Positions 17,050 through 26,594 of a DNA stretch of 64,000 nt are shown piece after piece; position 1 is the stretch's first letter; the number at the start of each line of letters is the position of its first letter. The DNA is taken from contig JANLZB010000055.1 in assembly GCA_031366005.1 (NCBI GenBank), positions 1 through 64,000 on the forward strand, given 5' to 3'. A model generated the notes under the pieces. It was given only the letters and a program-made list of their open reading frames with translations, ran no database searches and was not told where the DNA came from. The position numbers and the translations under genes were made by a program. This DNA comes from JANLUX01 sp031366005 (GTDB lineage Bacteria > Bacteroidota > Bacteroidia > AKYH767-A > OLB10).

Positions 17050-19113
17050 GTGTTTGCATTACTTGGTGTTGCTTTGGCGTGCTGGCAGATTAATGATTCT
17101 ATTACACGCATAAGTCCGTCAGGGCAAATTACTGATACATGGGATATTATTTTTTGTGCTGCATGGCTTTTTGTGGGGCCCTTATGTCTTCACTTTGCTT
17201 TGTTGTATTCAAGCATTATAAAACAAGAGCGTTCACGTACTGCACTTTTATTATTATATGTTCCTGCAATCGTTTTTACTTTACTCTACCAGGCTCGTGT
17301 TTATCCTCACTTTTATAAATATGAAAATATTTGGGGATGGGTTAATTATCATGATAAGCATTGGATAGACGTGCTGCAGATTTATTGGATATCTGTTCTT
17401 GTAATTGCTGCTACAATCATTATATTTTATCATGCATATGTTATCCGTAAAGACCTGTTACTCAAAAAGCAAACCATAATTATTGCAACAGGAATCGGAA
17501 TACCAACGGTGATGGGTATTGTAGGGCAGGTAATCATGCCGCTCATTCTTAATAAACCTGCTATACCATTTGCTTCCACGTTTATGACTTTTTTTTCAGT
17601 AGCCACCGTTCTCTCATTGAATAAATACCGTTTGTTTAATGCAAGTGATACGGTGAGTAATGAAAAGCTGATAGAAGACATGCCGCTGATGATATTCAGC
17701 ATATCAGAAAAAAGACGGCTTACCTATATTAATAATTATGCAGCGGAGATACTTAAGATTAACAAATATGAATTAGGTATATTACCCTTAAAGAAATTAT
17801 TACGCTTTGCATCAGATGATCATTCAAACTTATTTTTCGAATCTTATATCAGCGCTTTGAGAGGAGAAACCATTAACAATTTTGAATCAAACATAATTAC
17901 TCCAAACGGAGAAAAAGATCTGGTGATTTCCTGTAAACCAATTATCAATAATAAGCAAGTGCAGGGTGTGTTATTTGCCGCACGTGATATTACAGCGTTG
18001 AAAAAATCAAACGAATTGATCAAACATAAAGAGATGCTGTTGGCCGATGCACAGGAAATTGCTCATATAGGAAGCTGGGAATGGAGTGTAAAGGAAAACG
18101 CTGTGTTATGGTCAGATGAATTGTACAGGATTTTTGGTTACGAACCCGGTAGTGAGAATATAAATTACAATCGCTTTATAGAACTTGTGCATCCGGAGGA
18201 TAGACAAAGAGTTGGGGATATTGTGATGAATTCATTAACTACACATGAACCTTTTACTTATTATGCAAGAATTATTAAAAAAGATAAGAGCATTGTGAAC
18301 ATACATGCCCGTGGCAAGGTGATGACAAATGAACACAATGAAGTGATTAAATTAATAGGAACGGCACAGGACGTGACGGAACAAAAGCTAAAGGAAGAAA
18401 CTTTACAACGGCAAAATGAAGAGCTCCGGAAGATCAATCATGAGCTGGACAAATTTGTTTACAGTGTTTCGCATGACTTGCGTGCACCATTACTTTCCAT
18501 GCAGGGTGTAATTAATATAACCACAGAAATTACACAGGAAGAAATAATTATTGAGCACATGGATATGTTGAAAACCAGCATCACCCGGCTTGATAGTTTT
18601 ATTGAGGATATACTCGATTATTCGCGTAATGCAAGAGGTGAACTCAATATTCAGCCTGTGGAATTTAATCAGCTGTTAAAAATTATTACAGATGATTTAA
18701 AACATATTACAACCAACAATGGATTGGTTCAGATTGAGTTTGACACGCTTTCGGAAGAAGTATTTTGTACTGATAAAAACCGGTTAAGTATTGTGCTTTC
18801 TAATCTTATTTCAAATGCCATCCGTTATCATAATAGAGATTCAAAAAATTGCTTTGTTAAAATACGTGTCAATACAAATGAGTTGAATGCAATTATAGAA
18901 GTGGAGGATAACGGCATTGGAATAAGCGCTGTAAATCAGGAGAAGATTTTTGAAATGTTTTATCGTGTTTCAGAAAACTCTACAGGATCAGGTTTGGGTT
19001 TATATATTGTCAAGGAAGCTGTCAACAGGCTCAGAGGAAAAATTGTTGTTGATTCTTCAGAGGGTAAGGGTACAAAGTTCACAGTTGAAATTCCTAATCT
19101 GCTTTATCAGTAA
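17050..19113 (+). CDS. Membrane PAS-sensor histidine kinase (first helix cut off by TGA)
   Basis: The 687-codon open part from GTG 17050 begins inside what should be the sensor. About five or six hydrophobic segments up to residue 200 resemble the HisKA_7TM-type N-terminal region, ending in SVATVLSLNKYRLFN. Two PAS domains follow (about 210-325 and 335-460, the second with IGSWEW and AQDVTEQK). HisKA has His475 in YSVSHDLRAP; HATPase_c has NLISNAIRYHN, DNGIGIS and STGSGLGLYI. The natural start is probably ATG 16930, interrupted at codon 27. A product starting at 17050 would lack helix 1. It may be a recent pseudogene, an assembly error, or translated by reinitiation. Confidence 0.85.
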   Translation: MFALLGVALACWQINDSITRISPSGQITDTWDIIFCAAWLFVGPLCLHFALLYSSIIKQERSRTALLLLYVPAIVFTLLYQARVYPHFYKYENIWGWVNYHDKHWIDVLQIYWISVLVIAATIIIFYHAYVIRKDLLLKKQTIIIATGIGIPTVMGIVGQVIMPLILNKPAIPFASTFMTFFSVATVLSLNKYRLFNASDTVSNEKLIEDMPLMIFSISEKRRLTYINNYAAEILKINKYELGILPLKKLLRFASDDHSNLFFESYISALRGETINNFESNIITPNGEKDLVISCKPIINNKQVQGVLFAARDITALKKSNELIKHKEMLLADAQEIAHIGSWEWSVKENAVLWSDELYRIFGYEPGSENINYNRFIELVHPEDRQRVGDIVMNSLTTHEPFTYYARIIKKDKSIVNIHARGKVMTNEHNEVIKLIGTAQDVTEQKLKEETLQRQNEELRKINHELDKFVYSVSHDLRAPLLSMQGVINITTEITQEEIIIEHMDMLKTSITRLDSFIEDILDYSRNARGELNIQPVEFNQLLKIITDDLKHITTNNGLVQIEFDTLSEEVFCTDKNRLSIVLSNLISNAIRYHNRDSKNCFVKIRVNTNELNAIIEVEDNGIGISAVNQEKIFEMFYRVSENSTGSGLGLYIVKEAVNRLRGKIVVDSSEGKGTKFTVEIPNLLYQ

Positions 19114-19358
19114 ATCCAAATATTCCTGATTTTTTTAAAAGGATGCTTTTACTGTGCCGTGCATTGTGGTGTAAGAATGTTTTTTAATCACTGATTTAAT
19201 TCAAAATCCATCCTTAAGGCATAACTTTTTTTACATCTCGGTTTTATTTTATTTTCAAATTAATTCCAGCATAATACGAGAATATAAACCATTTAAAAAT
19301 CAGAAACCTTTTTTAATTAATTCAGTATAATAACCTGAAATACTCCATTAAGAATAAT

Positions 19359-21980
19359 ATGAAAAATATAAAATCGAAAAGAAAAAGAATGCGACTTGTT
19401 CCCCGACAAAGTACAGGGTTACGCTACCGCCTTATTATAGCTAGCTCAGTTGTGGTTGCAATAATATTTGGTACCTGCATTGCTATCTTCAATTTTGCTC
19501 CAGCCACCAAATCATACGGAGCTATTAATGGTGATTACCGTTCAAAAGTAAGTGGCAACTGGAGCAGCACTGCAACATGGGAAAAATACAATGGCAGTGC
19601 ATGGATTGCCGCAGTGGCTACTCCGACTTCCACGGATGGAGTAATAACCATTCAGAACGGACACACAGTAACTATTACAGCTAACGTTACAGTTGACCAG
19701 GTAACCATTGATGCAGGAGGAGCCGTGATACTCAACTCTGCAAAAACGCTAACCATCAATAATGGTACAGGTACTGATATTACGGTTAACGGAACTTTTA
19801 CCAATAATGGATTAATAACACAAAATGCGTCAGCTTCAATTTTGGATGCCGGTTTGTTTTTAACCAACAGCGGCAGCACTCATAACTTAGCAGCTGGCTG
19901 CACTTTTACTATTGATGCCGGGGGAAGATGCAAGCAAAATGGCGGAGGTGGGAGCGCTGCTTCTAATTACCTGTTTGTAAACTCTGGCGGTGTTTACCAG
20001 CATAATATGGATGGGAGTGGAATTCCTCCCGGAACATGGGCTGTGGGATCTACTTGTGAAGTTACTGGTGTTACCATTACAGTGCCGGCTAATATTTCGC
20101 AATCATATTACAATTTCACCTGGAACTGCCCTTCACAAACCGGTAACATAGATCTGGCGGGAGGATTAAATACTGTTAATGGCGATTTTACCTTAAACAG
20201 CACAGGCAGTGGCGAACTACGGCTTTCTACTGCCAGCTCTAATTTAACCATTGCCGGTAATTATATTCAAACAGGCGGAATATTTAAAACAGTAAATGGA
20301 AATAATAATAAAGACACTTTATGTGTTGCAGGCAACTGGACGCATACGGGCGGCACTTTAACCCTGGGAGGTAATCCCCAATCACGTGCCCAAATCGTTT
20401 TTAATAAGAGCGGTACACAAACATTTACTGCAGCTAACAATACTGTTTCGGGCAAGGTTAATTACCTTGTTAAAACAAATTCTATACTTGACCTGGGAAA
20501 CAGTATTGTGCTCGGTTATGATTTTACTACACAAACCGGAAGCGGATTAATTATTAAATCTGTTAATGGAATTAAAAGCAATGGTTCGCAAGGCAACATA
20601 CAGGTTTCAGGAACAATAAGCTTAAGCAGTACCACTGATTATACTTATAATGGTACTTCTGCTCAGATCACAGGAAATGGCTTGCCATCAACAGTGCGTA
20701 ATCTTACGATCAATAACAGCAGTGGAGTTACCCTAACGAGTACCGTAGCGATAAGCAATAATTTAACACTTACTGACGGACAAATAATTACAGGTAATAA
20801 TGAAATAAGTGTTACCAATACTTCTACTTCAGCTATATCTGGTCAGTCAGACAGCAGCTACATATACGGCTCACTTCGAAGAAGCATAAGCATTACCGGT
20901 ATTTATGATTTCCCCATAGGTGCATCTGCAACGTATGAATTAATGCGGGTTACTATTACTGCATCAGCAGGAATTTCAAATATGATTGCAACGTTTGTTC
21001 CCGGCAATCCCACACCTGCTGGCGTAAACAATTGTCATAGTGGTGGTAATGTTAATAATAATACTGGAAGCAATAATGGTACGAATGGTCATGGTCCACA
21101 ATTTAACAGTAAGAATTATGACGACATGCTCGATATTGGATATTGGACACTTACTCCTGATAACGCCATTGGCACTGCAGTTTATGGAGTAGAACTTTTT
21201 GCATCCGGACAAACTAATCAAACAGCAACTAATGCTTCTGATTATGTTGTACTAAAACGGCACGATGCCACTTACAACTGGGATATCGTTGGGGTTCCTG
21301 ACTTAGTTGGACAATTAGTTACTTCCAATAAAGTAAAAGTAAAAACCACCGGCTTAACTGACTTCTCACATTTCGGAGCAGGGCAGGGTGGTGGAAGTGC
21401 TTTGCCTATTGAGCTTATTAATTTTAATGTTAAGCCAAAAGATAATATTGTTGACATCAAATGGTCAACAGCAGCAGAAAAAAATAATGATTATTTTTCA
21501 TTAGAGCGTTCAGGTGATGGTAAGACATTTGAAGTAATTGAAAAAGTTGATGGAGCAGGTAATAGTAATACTGTTCTGAATTATCACACCACCGATACTC
21601 GTCCCTTGCCGGATAAGTCATACTACCGTTTGAAGCAAACGGATTTCAATGGCGATTTTACTTATTCCCCGGTTCGTGTGATTGACCGTAATGGTAAATC
21701 CAATTTACAAACTGAAACTATTGAAATAAAAAGTGTTGCACCTAATCCTTTTAACAGGCAGTTTTCAGTTACCTATAACCTTGAAGCAGCTGGTGAAGTT
21801 CAGTTAATGTTGATCAGTATGAACGGACAAATAATGTTCACCGAAAAAATACAGGCTGACGCAGGAGTGAATTATTATGATTACAATGAAGAGAAAAATA
21901 TTCCTATTGGCAATTACATCATCACGCTGGCAAGCGGTGATAAAAAAACAAGTAAGAAAATAATAAAGTTGAGCAATTAG
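19359..21980 (+). CDS. Large secreted T9SS-cargo protein with repeat-rich beta structure
   Basis: An 873-residue exported protein. It starts with a long basic segment (KSKRKRMRLVPR) and one hydrophobic helix near residues 25-48 acting as signal or anchor. Residues about 60-560 are rich in Gly, Thr, Asn and Ser with short strands such as TITANVTVDQVTIDAGGAV, suggesting a beta-helix or adhesin stalk. Residues about 680-775 hold the Fn3-like segment IELINFNVKP to YYRLKQTDFNG that commonly precedes sorting domains. The last ~80 residues are a T9SS type A sorting domain (VAPNPFNRQF to KKIIKLSN). Binding partner unknown; the cell-surface location is well supported. The next gene shares the Fn3-like segment. 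Confidence 0.85.
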   Translation: MKNIKSKRKRMRLVPRQSTGLRYRLIIASSVVVAIIFGTCIAIFNFAPATKSYGAINGDYRSKVSGNWSSTATWEKYNGSAWIAAVATPTSTDGVITIQNGHTVTITANVTVDQVTIDAGGAVILNSAKTLTINNGTGTDITVNGTFTNNGLITQNASASILDAGLFLTNSGSTHNLAAGCTFTIDAGGRCKQNGGGGSAASNYLFVNSGGVYQHNMDGSGIPPGTWAVGSTCEVTGVTITVPANISQSYYNFTWNCPSQTGNIDLAGGLNTVNGDFTLNSTGSGELRLSTASSNLTIAGNYIQTGGIFKTVNGNNNKDTLCVAGNWTHTGGTLTLGGNPQSRAQIVFNKSGTQTFTAANNTVSGKVNYLVKTNSILDLGNSIVLGYDFTTQTGSGLIIKSVNGIKSNGSQGNIQVSGTISLSSTTDYTYNGTSAQITGNGLPSTVRNLTINNSSGVTLTSTVAISNNLTLTDGQIITGNNEISVTNTSTSAISGQSDSSYIYGSLRRSISITGIYDFPIGASATYELMRVTITASAGISNMIATFVPGNPTPAGVNNCHSGGNVNNNTGSNNGTNGHGPQFNSKNYDDMLDIGYWTLTPDNAIGTAVYGVELFASGQTNQTATNASDYVVLKRHDATYNWDIVGVPDLVGQLVTSNKVKVKTTGLTDFSHFGAGQGGGSALPIELINFNVKPKDNIVDIKWSTAAEKNNDYFSLERSGDGKTFEVIEKVDGAGNSNTVLNYHTTDTRPLPDKSYYRLKQTDFNGDFTYSPVRVIDRNGKSNLQTETIEIKSVAPNPFNRQFSVTYNLEAAGEVQLMLISMNGQIMFTEKIQADAGVNYYDYNEEKNIPIGNYIITLASGDKKTSKKIIKLSN

Positions 21981-22020
21981 TCTCTTGAACTTACTATAAA
22001 TTGAGAAACAAATAATAAAT

Positions 22021-23175
22021 ATGGCAGGATTTAATTTACGCCCAACCCAGAAGTTAAGAACATTTCAGAAGGGAACTCTTATTGTAGCTGGTGCATCCAT
22101 TGTCTGCATGATTTGTTATTTTACTTTGCTTATCAATACAGTTGATATCACAAATTCATCAGCAATTAACAGAAATAAATTAATGGACACCGATCCCATT
22201 AACAATGGAGAAATGCTGTGCATGTTTACATGGAATAAAAATCCTGTCACCAAATCTGATATTGGTCCATTGGCAAAAGAGGTAAGCATAAATGCTGAGT
22301 GTATTGCAGGTGGAAAAGATGAGAGTTTTGGTTTGAGTGCTGGAAAAACGGAGAAGAATATTGATTTAAAAATTGATGCAACTGATGAATTAAATATACC
22401 GGGCATTGACATTAGTGTTGATTACAGGTGCATGGAACCTACAGGAAGTTTTTTCAGCCGTGGAAATTATTTTAATTTCGGAATTAAAGATCATTTTCTC
22501 GTGATACAGTATAAAGTTGAAAACGAAAAAGGAAAAACATATACTGTTGACGAGAAAACACGTTATGAAATTCAAGAGGATAATATTTTACGCAACTACC
22601 GATTTCTTTTTAATCCTGTTAAAGGCCGCGGAGAAATATTTGTTGACAACATTGCAGTGTGGGTAAGTGAAGCTATTTCTGATGGTTCAGAAGGAAGCAG
22701 CTTATGGTGGAAAAAAAATGATGAGGTCACCATTGCAAAAGGAATGAATGGAAACGCTTCAGGCAAAGTGATTATGGATAATTTTATTATCCGTAATACA
22801 GAGCAGGTTCGTCAGATACCATTCCAGCTCTTAAGTTTTACTGCCGAAATGCAGGGTGGTAATGTGATGCTCAACTGGTTTACTGCAAAAGAAAAAAACA
22901 CAGATTATTTTCGCGTTGAACGCAGCATTGATACGCATAATTATGAAGAGATAGGAAAAGTGGCTGCATCAAAAAATTCTGATCAGTTAAAAGCTTATGC
23001 ATTGCTTGATACACATCCCATAGCAGGTGTTTCATACTATCGCTTGGTGATGAATGATAACAAAGCAATAAAATCCGTTTGGATTCCTGTCATTGCTTTT
23101 CGTATGTTGCCGGATGCTAAAAACTCTTCTTCAGTGCAGGAGCAAATTATTTCGCATCCTCTTTCTGGTAATTAA
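22021..23175 (+). CDS. Exported protein related to the upstream T9SS cargo but without a sorting domain
   Basis: A 384-residue protein with an N-terminal hydrophobic helix (KGTLIVAGASIVCMICYFTLLI, about residues 17-40 overall). The middle may be a lectin-like beta sandwich (VKGRGEIFVDNIAVWVS). Residues about 280-365 repeat the upstream gene's Fn3-like segment (LLSFTAEMQGGNVMLNW to SYYRLVMNDN). In the neighbour that segment is followed by a sorting domain; here the chain ends at ISHPLSGN, where a PNPFSGN-like sorting-domain start would be expected. It starts 40 bp after the upstream stop and is probably cotranscribed. Function unknown. Confidence 0.75.
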   Translation: MAGFNLRPTQKLRTFQKGTLIVAGASIVCMICYFTLLINTVDITNSSAINRNKLMDTDPINNGEMLCMFTWNKNPVTKSDIGPLAKEVSINAECIAGGKDESFGLSAGKTEKNIDLKIDATDELNIPGIDISVDYRCMEPTGSFFSRGNYFNFGIKDHFLVIQYKVENEKGKTYTVDEKTRYEIQEDNILRNYRFLFNPVKGRGEIFVDNIAVWVSEAISDGSEGSSLWWKKNDEVTIAKGMNGNASGKVIMDNFIIRNTEQVRQIPFQLLSFTAEMQGGNVMLNWFTAKEKNTDYFRVERSIDTHNYEEIGKVAASKNSDQLKAYALLDTHPIAGVSYYRLVMNDNKAIKSVWIPVIAFRMLPDAKNSSSVQEQIISHPLSGN

Positions 23176-23195
23176 CAATTTCAATAAATAAAAAT

Positions 23196-23228
23196 GGAGC
23201 TTTTGAGAAACGGCTCCTTATTTCATCT
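23196..23228 (+). terminator. Possible intrinsic terminator
   Basis: GGAGC (23196-23200) pairs with GCTCC (23213-23217) around a 12-nt loop, followed by a T-rich stretch. The stem is short, but it sits 20 bp after the stop at 23175 and before the addA promoter. Confidence 0.45.
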
Positions 23229-23290
23229 CTATTTTTTTTAATGATATAAAAATGTGATCATCTTCAGAGTGGTTTACATCTTTTAATTTT

Positions 23291-23298
23291 TAATTTTG
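23291..23298 (+). promoter_or_regulatory. -7 box abutting the addA start
   Basis: TAATTTTG matches TAnnTTTG and ends 1 nt before GTG 23300 and 4 nt before GTG 23303. If used, transcription would begin at or just inside the start codon, favouring the second GTG and a leaderless message. No clear -33 box was seen. Confidence 0.35.
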
Positions 23299-23299
23299 A

Positions 23300-26200
23300 G
23301 TGGTGAACACTCTTTCCATTTACAAATCATCCGCAGGCAGCGGCAAAACTTATACACTGGTTCGTGAGTATTTAAAGTTGGTTCTTCCCTACCCTTCCAA
23401 TTTCCGACATGTGCTTGCCATCACTTTTACCAATAAGGCAACCGATGAAATGAAGAGTAGGATCCTGCGATCGTTAATTGAATTAAGCGAAGGAAAAAAT
23501 AAAAACTTAGAACAGGAGTTAGCAAAAGAATCTTCGCTGTCAAAACTAAATATACAGGAACAGGCTCAAAAATGCCTGAACTTTATTCTGCATCATTATT
23601 CTGATTTTGCTGTTACTACCATTGATAGTTTTTTTAATTCCATTGTAAAATCATTGGCGCATGAAATGAAATTGCCATTACGTTTTGAAATTGAATTAGA
23701 TCAGGAATATATCAATGAGGATATCTGTGAACGGTTGTTAAACCAAATTGGTAAAGATGAAAAGTTAACCTCATGGCTCCAGTCATTCGCTTTTGAAAAA
23801 TTAGAAAATAACAAAGGATGGAAAATAAAACCTGAGTTAAAAAAAATTGGAACCCAGCTTTTCAAGGAAGAATATTATAAGCAGCAACGAAATGTTGAAC
23901 CGGATTATAACATGTTGACGGAACAATTGAAAGCTGCGAGAAAAAAATTTGAAGAGCAGGTACGCACTTATGGAGATCAGTTTAATGCACATCTTCAGCA
24001 GCATAATTTTTTGATTGATGAATTTCATTTTGGTAAAACCGGAGTTGCCGGTTATTTGTCAAAGCTTTCAAAAAGAGATTTATCAGGAAAAGATTTTATG
24101 CCAGGTATGCGAGTAATGGCTGCACATGATAATGCGAATGCATGGTTAAGTAAATCAAAACAAAATAATGCGTTGCTCGACCTGATTAATTCAACATTGC
24201 ATCCGTTGCTTAAAGACCATATTAAATTTTATAATTCTAATTTCCACCATTACTGTTCAGCTTGTGAAGCACTCAAATTAATTTATGTTGCAGGTATTAT
24301 TACGAGGCTTGCAGAACACTTTCGTGATTATCGTGATGAACATGATTTGTTAACGATTGCAGATGCTAATATTTTAATTAAAAATTTTGTTGGCACCAAT
24401 GATACCTCTTTTGTATTTGAAAAAACGGGAAATAAGTTCAGGCATTTTTTACTGGATGAGTTTCAGGATACAAGCGATATACAATGGAAAAATTTATTGC
24501 CACTGATAAATAACGCATTGGCTTCGGGCAATTCTGCATTAATAGTTGGTGATGTTAAGCAAGCCATTTATCGTTGGCGTGGTGGCAATATGAATTTGCT
24601 TCAGCAGGAAATAAAAGATGATTTGAAAATGTATTCTTCTTTGATACAAGAAAGAAAGTTAAATATTAATTATCGCAGCACAAAAGAGGTTATTGAATTC
24701 AATAATTCATTTTTCCAATTGTTGCCCGGCATCATTCGTGAGCTTGAACATGCTGACTATAATTTAATAGCAGCAGCTTACCAGGCTGATGAAATAACGC
24801 AGCTCACTCCTGAAAAAATAAAAGAGAATGGTTATGTCAGTATTTCTCTTATTGATGAAAAAGAAATTTCAGAGATAGAAGAGGACACAAAATGGAAACA
24901 GGAGTCGTTGAATAAATTAATTCCAACGATTGACCAATTATTGAATGATGGATATAGCTGGGGCGATATTGCGATATTGGTAAGAACAAAATACGAAGGA
25001 AATGAGATCGCAAGATATTTATACAACAACGGAATTGACAAAATTGTTTCTGCAGATTCATTGTTGATTCATAGGGCACCACAGGTTCAGTTTATCCTCA
25101 ATGCAATTCGTTATTTGCATGATCAGCAAAATGTGTTGGTACGTAAAGAGCTATTATACTTTGCCGCAAAAGAAAAAATAGCTAAAGATGAATTGGATAA
25201 AATATTTTCTTCTTATGATTTTGAAAAGGATTCTTTGTTCCAGACTTTTTTGCCTCCTTCTTATTTTGCGCTGAGTAAATATTTTTTACAATTACCTGTT
25301 TACGATCTTACTGAACAATTAATAAAACTTTTTGATCTGAATAATAATCCTGATGCTTATATACAGCGGTTACAAGATGTCATTTTAGAATACAGTGAAA
25401 AAAACCCCAACGATAGTTTAAGCTTTGTAAACTGGTGGGATGAAAATGCAGAGCGAAAAAGTTTTTCTGTCATCACTCCTGAACACGGTGATTCAATTAC
25501 GATAATTACTATTCACAAATCAAAAGGATTGCAGTACCCTGTTGTGCTGATGCCTTATTGCGACTGGTCGTTAAAACCAAAAGCCGGAGAATTACTTTGG
25601 GTTTCGAGTGTTGAATCGCCTTATGATAATTGTAATGATATACCCGTGCCCTTCAGCAAAGCATTGGAACATACTTTTTTCAATGAGCATTATACCAAAG
25701 AAATTCAGCAGTATTATCTTGACAATCTCAACTTGCTTTACGTTGCATTTACACGCGCAGCAGAAAGACTTTATATCACCACACCATTTTTAAAAACAGA
25801 AAAAATAAGTAAGATCAGTCAGTTAATTCTTCTTGCAATTCAAAGAAACGATGGCTGGAAAGAATGTTATAATGAGAATGAAAAAGTTTTGATGTTAGGT
25901 AAAGAAATTAAAAAGGAAAGAAAAGAAGTTTCAGCAACTAAAGCAGATATTTTTCATCCTGAACCATTCCCAATAACTGAATTTCCTGTTCATTCATGGC
26001 AGAGTAAACTTGGCATCAAGACAAACAAAGAATATTCTTCTTCATTTATTGAGTATGGAAAAATTCTACACAAAACGCTTTCATTTATCATTACAGAAAA
26101 TGATTTAGAATTAGCTTTAAATAAAGCAAAAAACATTTTCATACTTGATGAACATGCATTATTAAAAGTTAAAACTTCTATTGAAAATATTTTTCAGGCT

Positions 26201-26461
26201 GTTAAAAAGTATGAATGGTTCACTGGAAAATTTGCAGTAAGAAATGAATCGGATATTTTTTCTGATAAAAATCTTCTTCGGCCTGACAGGTTGATGTTTA
26301 ATGATGAGGAAACAATAATTCTGGATTATAAAACCGGAGTAGAAGATAAATCCTATGACCGGCAGATTTCAGATTACAAAAATGTTTTGCACGAGGCAGG
26401 ATTTAAAAATATTAAAGCATTTTTACTTTACATAGCTGAATGTAAGATTGTTGAAGTATAA
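23300..26461 (+). CDS. addA: UvrD-family helicase with C-terminal PD-(D/E)XK nuclease (AddA/RecB-like)
   Basis: A 1053-residue DNA helicase-nuclease. Walker A SSAGSGKT is at residues 10-17, motif Ia near AITFTNKATDEMK, motif II HFLLDEFQDTSD near 390, motif III VGDVKQAIYRWRGG, motif V TIHKSKGLQYPVV near 740, and motif VI LNLLYVAFTRAAERLY. The C-terminus has RPDRLMF and ILDYKTG, the PD-(D/E)XK nuclease core. It would process double-strand ends for RecA loading. The usual AddB-type partner is not adjacent. Translation starts at one of two neighbouring GTG codons (23300 or 23303); the second gives NTLSIYKSSAGSGKT right after Met. Confidence 0.9.
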   Translation: MVNTLSIYKSSAGSGKTYTLVREYLKLVLPYPSNFRHVLAITFTNKATDEMKSRILRSLIELSEGKNKNLEQELAKESSLSKLNIQEQAQKCLNFILHHYSDFAVTTIDSFFNSIVKSLAHEMKLPLRFEIELDQEYINEDICERLLNQIGKDEKLTSWLQSFAFEKLENNKGWKIKPELKKIGTQLFKEEYYKQQRNVEPDYNMLTEQLKAARKKFEEQVRTYGDQFNAHLQQHNFLIDEFHFGKTGVAGYLSKLSKRDLSGKDFMPGMRVMAAHDNANAWLSKSKQNNALLDLINSTLHPLLKDHIKFYNSNFHHYCSACEALKLIYVAGIITRLAEHFRDYRDEHDLLTIADANILIKNFVGTNDTSFVFEKTGNKFRHFLLDEFQDTSDIQWKNLLPLINNALASGNSALIVGDVKQAIYRWRGGNMNLLQQEIKDDLKMYSSLIQERKLNINYRSTKEVIEFNNSFFQLLPGIIRELEHADYNLIAAAYQADEITQLTPEKIKENGYVSISLIDEKEISEIEEDTKWKQESLNKLIPTIDQLLNDGYSWGDIAILVRTKYEGNEIARYLYNNGIDKIVSADSLLIHRAPQVQFILNAIRYLHDQQNVLVRKELLYFAAKEKIAKDELDKIFSSYDFEKDSLFQTFLPPSYFALSKYFLQLPVYDLTEQLIKLFDLNNNPDAYIQRLQDVILEYSEKNPNDSLSFVNWWDENAERKSFSVITPEHGDSITIITIHKSKGLQYPVVLMPYCDWSLKPKAGELLWVSSVESPYDNCNDIPVPFSKALEHTFFNEHYTKEIQQYYLDNLNLLYVAFTRAAERLYITTPFLKTEKISKISQLILLAIQRNDGWKECYNENEKVLMLGKEIKKERKEVSATKADIFHPEPFPITEFPVHSWQSKLGIKTNKEYSSSFIEYGKILHKTLSFIITENDLELALNKAKNIFILDEHALLKVKTSIENIFQAVKKYEWFTGKFAVRNESDIFSDKNLLRPDRLMFNDEETIILDYKTGVEDKSYDRQISDYKNVLHEAGFKNIKAFLLYIAECKIVEV

Positions 26462-26472
26462 TTTTCTTTTTT

Positions 26473-26546
26473 GTCATACTGAACTTGTTTCAGCATCTCT
26501 ATAAAATGTGTACTTAAGAGCGATGCTGAAATAAGTTCAGGATGAC
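26473..26546. repeat. Imperfect 25-bp inverted repeat after addA
   Basis: Arms 26473-26497 and 26522-26546 pair with two mismatches around a 24-nt loop. The arm sequence (GTCATACTGAACTTG followed by TTTCAGCATC) resembles a hairpin repeat I recall as frequent between genes in Bacteroidota genomes. It may end addA transcription, though it lacks a T tract. Confidence 0.75.
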
Positions 26547-26563
26547 CACTCACTCAATTTGAT

Positions 26564-26571
26564 TAATTTTG
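26564..26571 (+). promoter_or_regulatory. -7 box of pruA
   Basis: TAATTTTG matches TAnnTTTG and lies 23 nt before the ATG at 26595, just after the inverted repeat. Confidence 0.4.
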
Positions 26572-26594
26572 TGACATCAAATTCAAAGTAATTT

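Noticed and set aside
16930..19113. TGA read as an amino acid (recoded genetic code) in the membrane kinase
   Set aside because: Several intact genes in this window end in TGA (for example those ending at 10119, 48880, 49908 and 59687), so TGA is a working stop here. No selenocysteine insertion element was evident either.
19114..19358. Riboswitch or promoter cluster between the kinase and the T9SS gene
   Set aside because: The 245-bp spacer is AT-rich, and neither a conserved stem set nor an exact TAnnTTTG box could be found.
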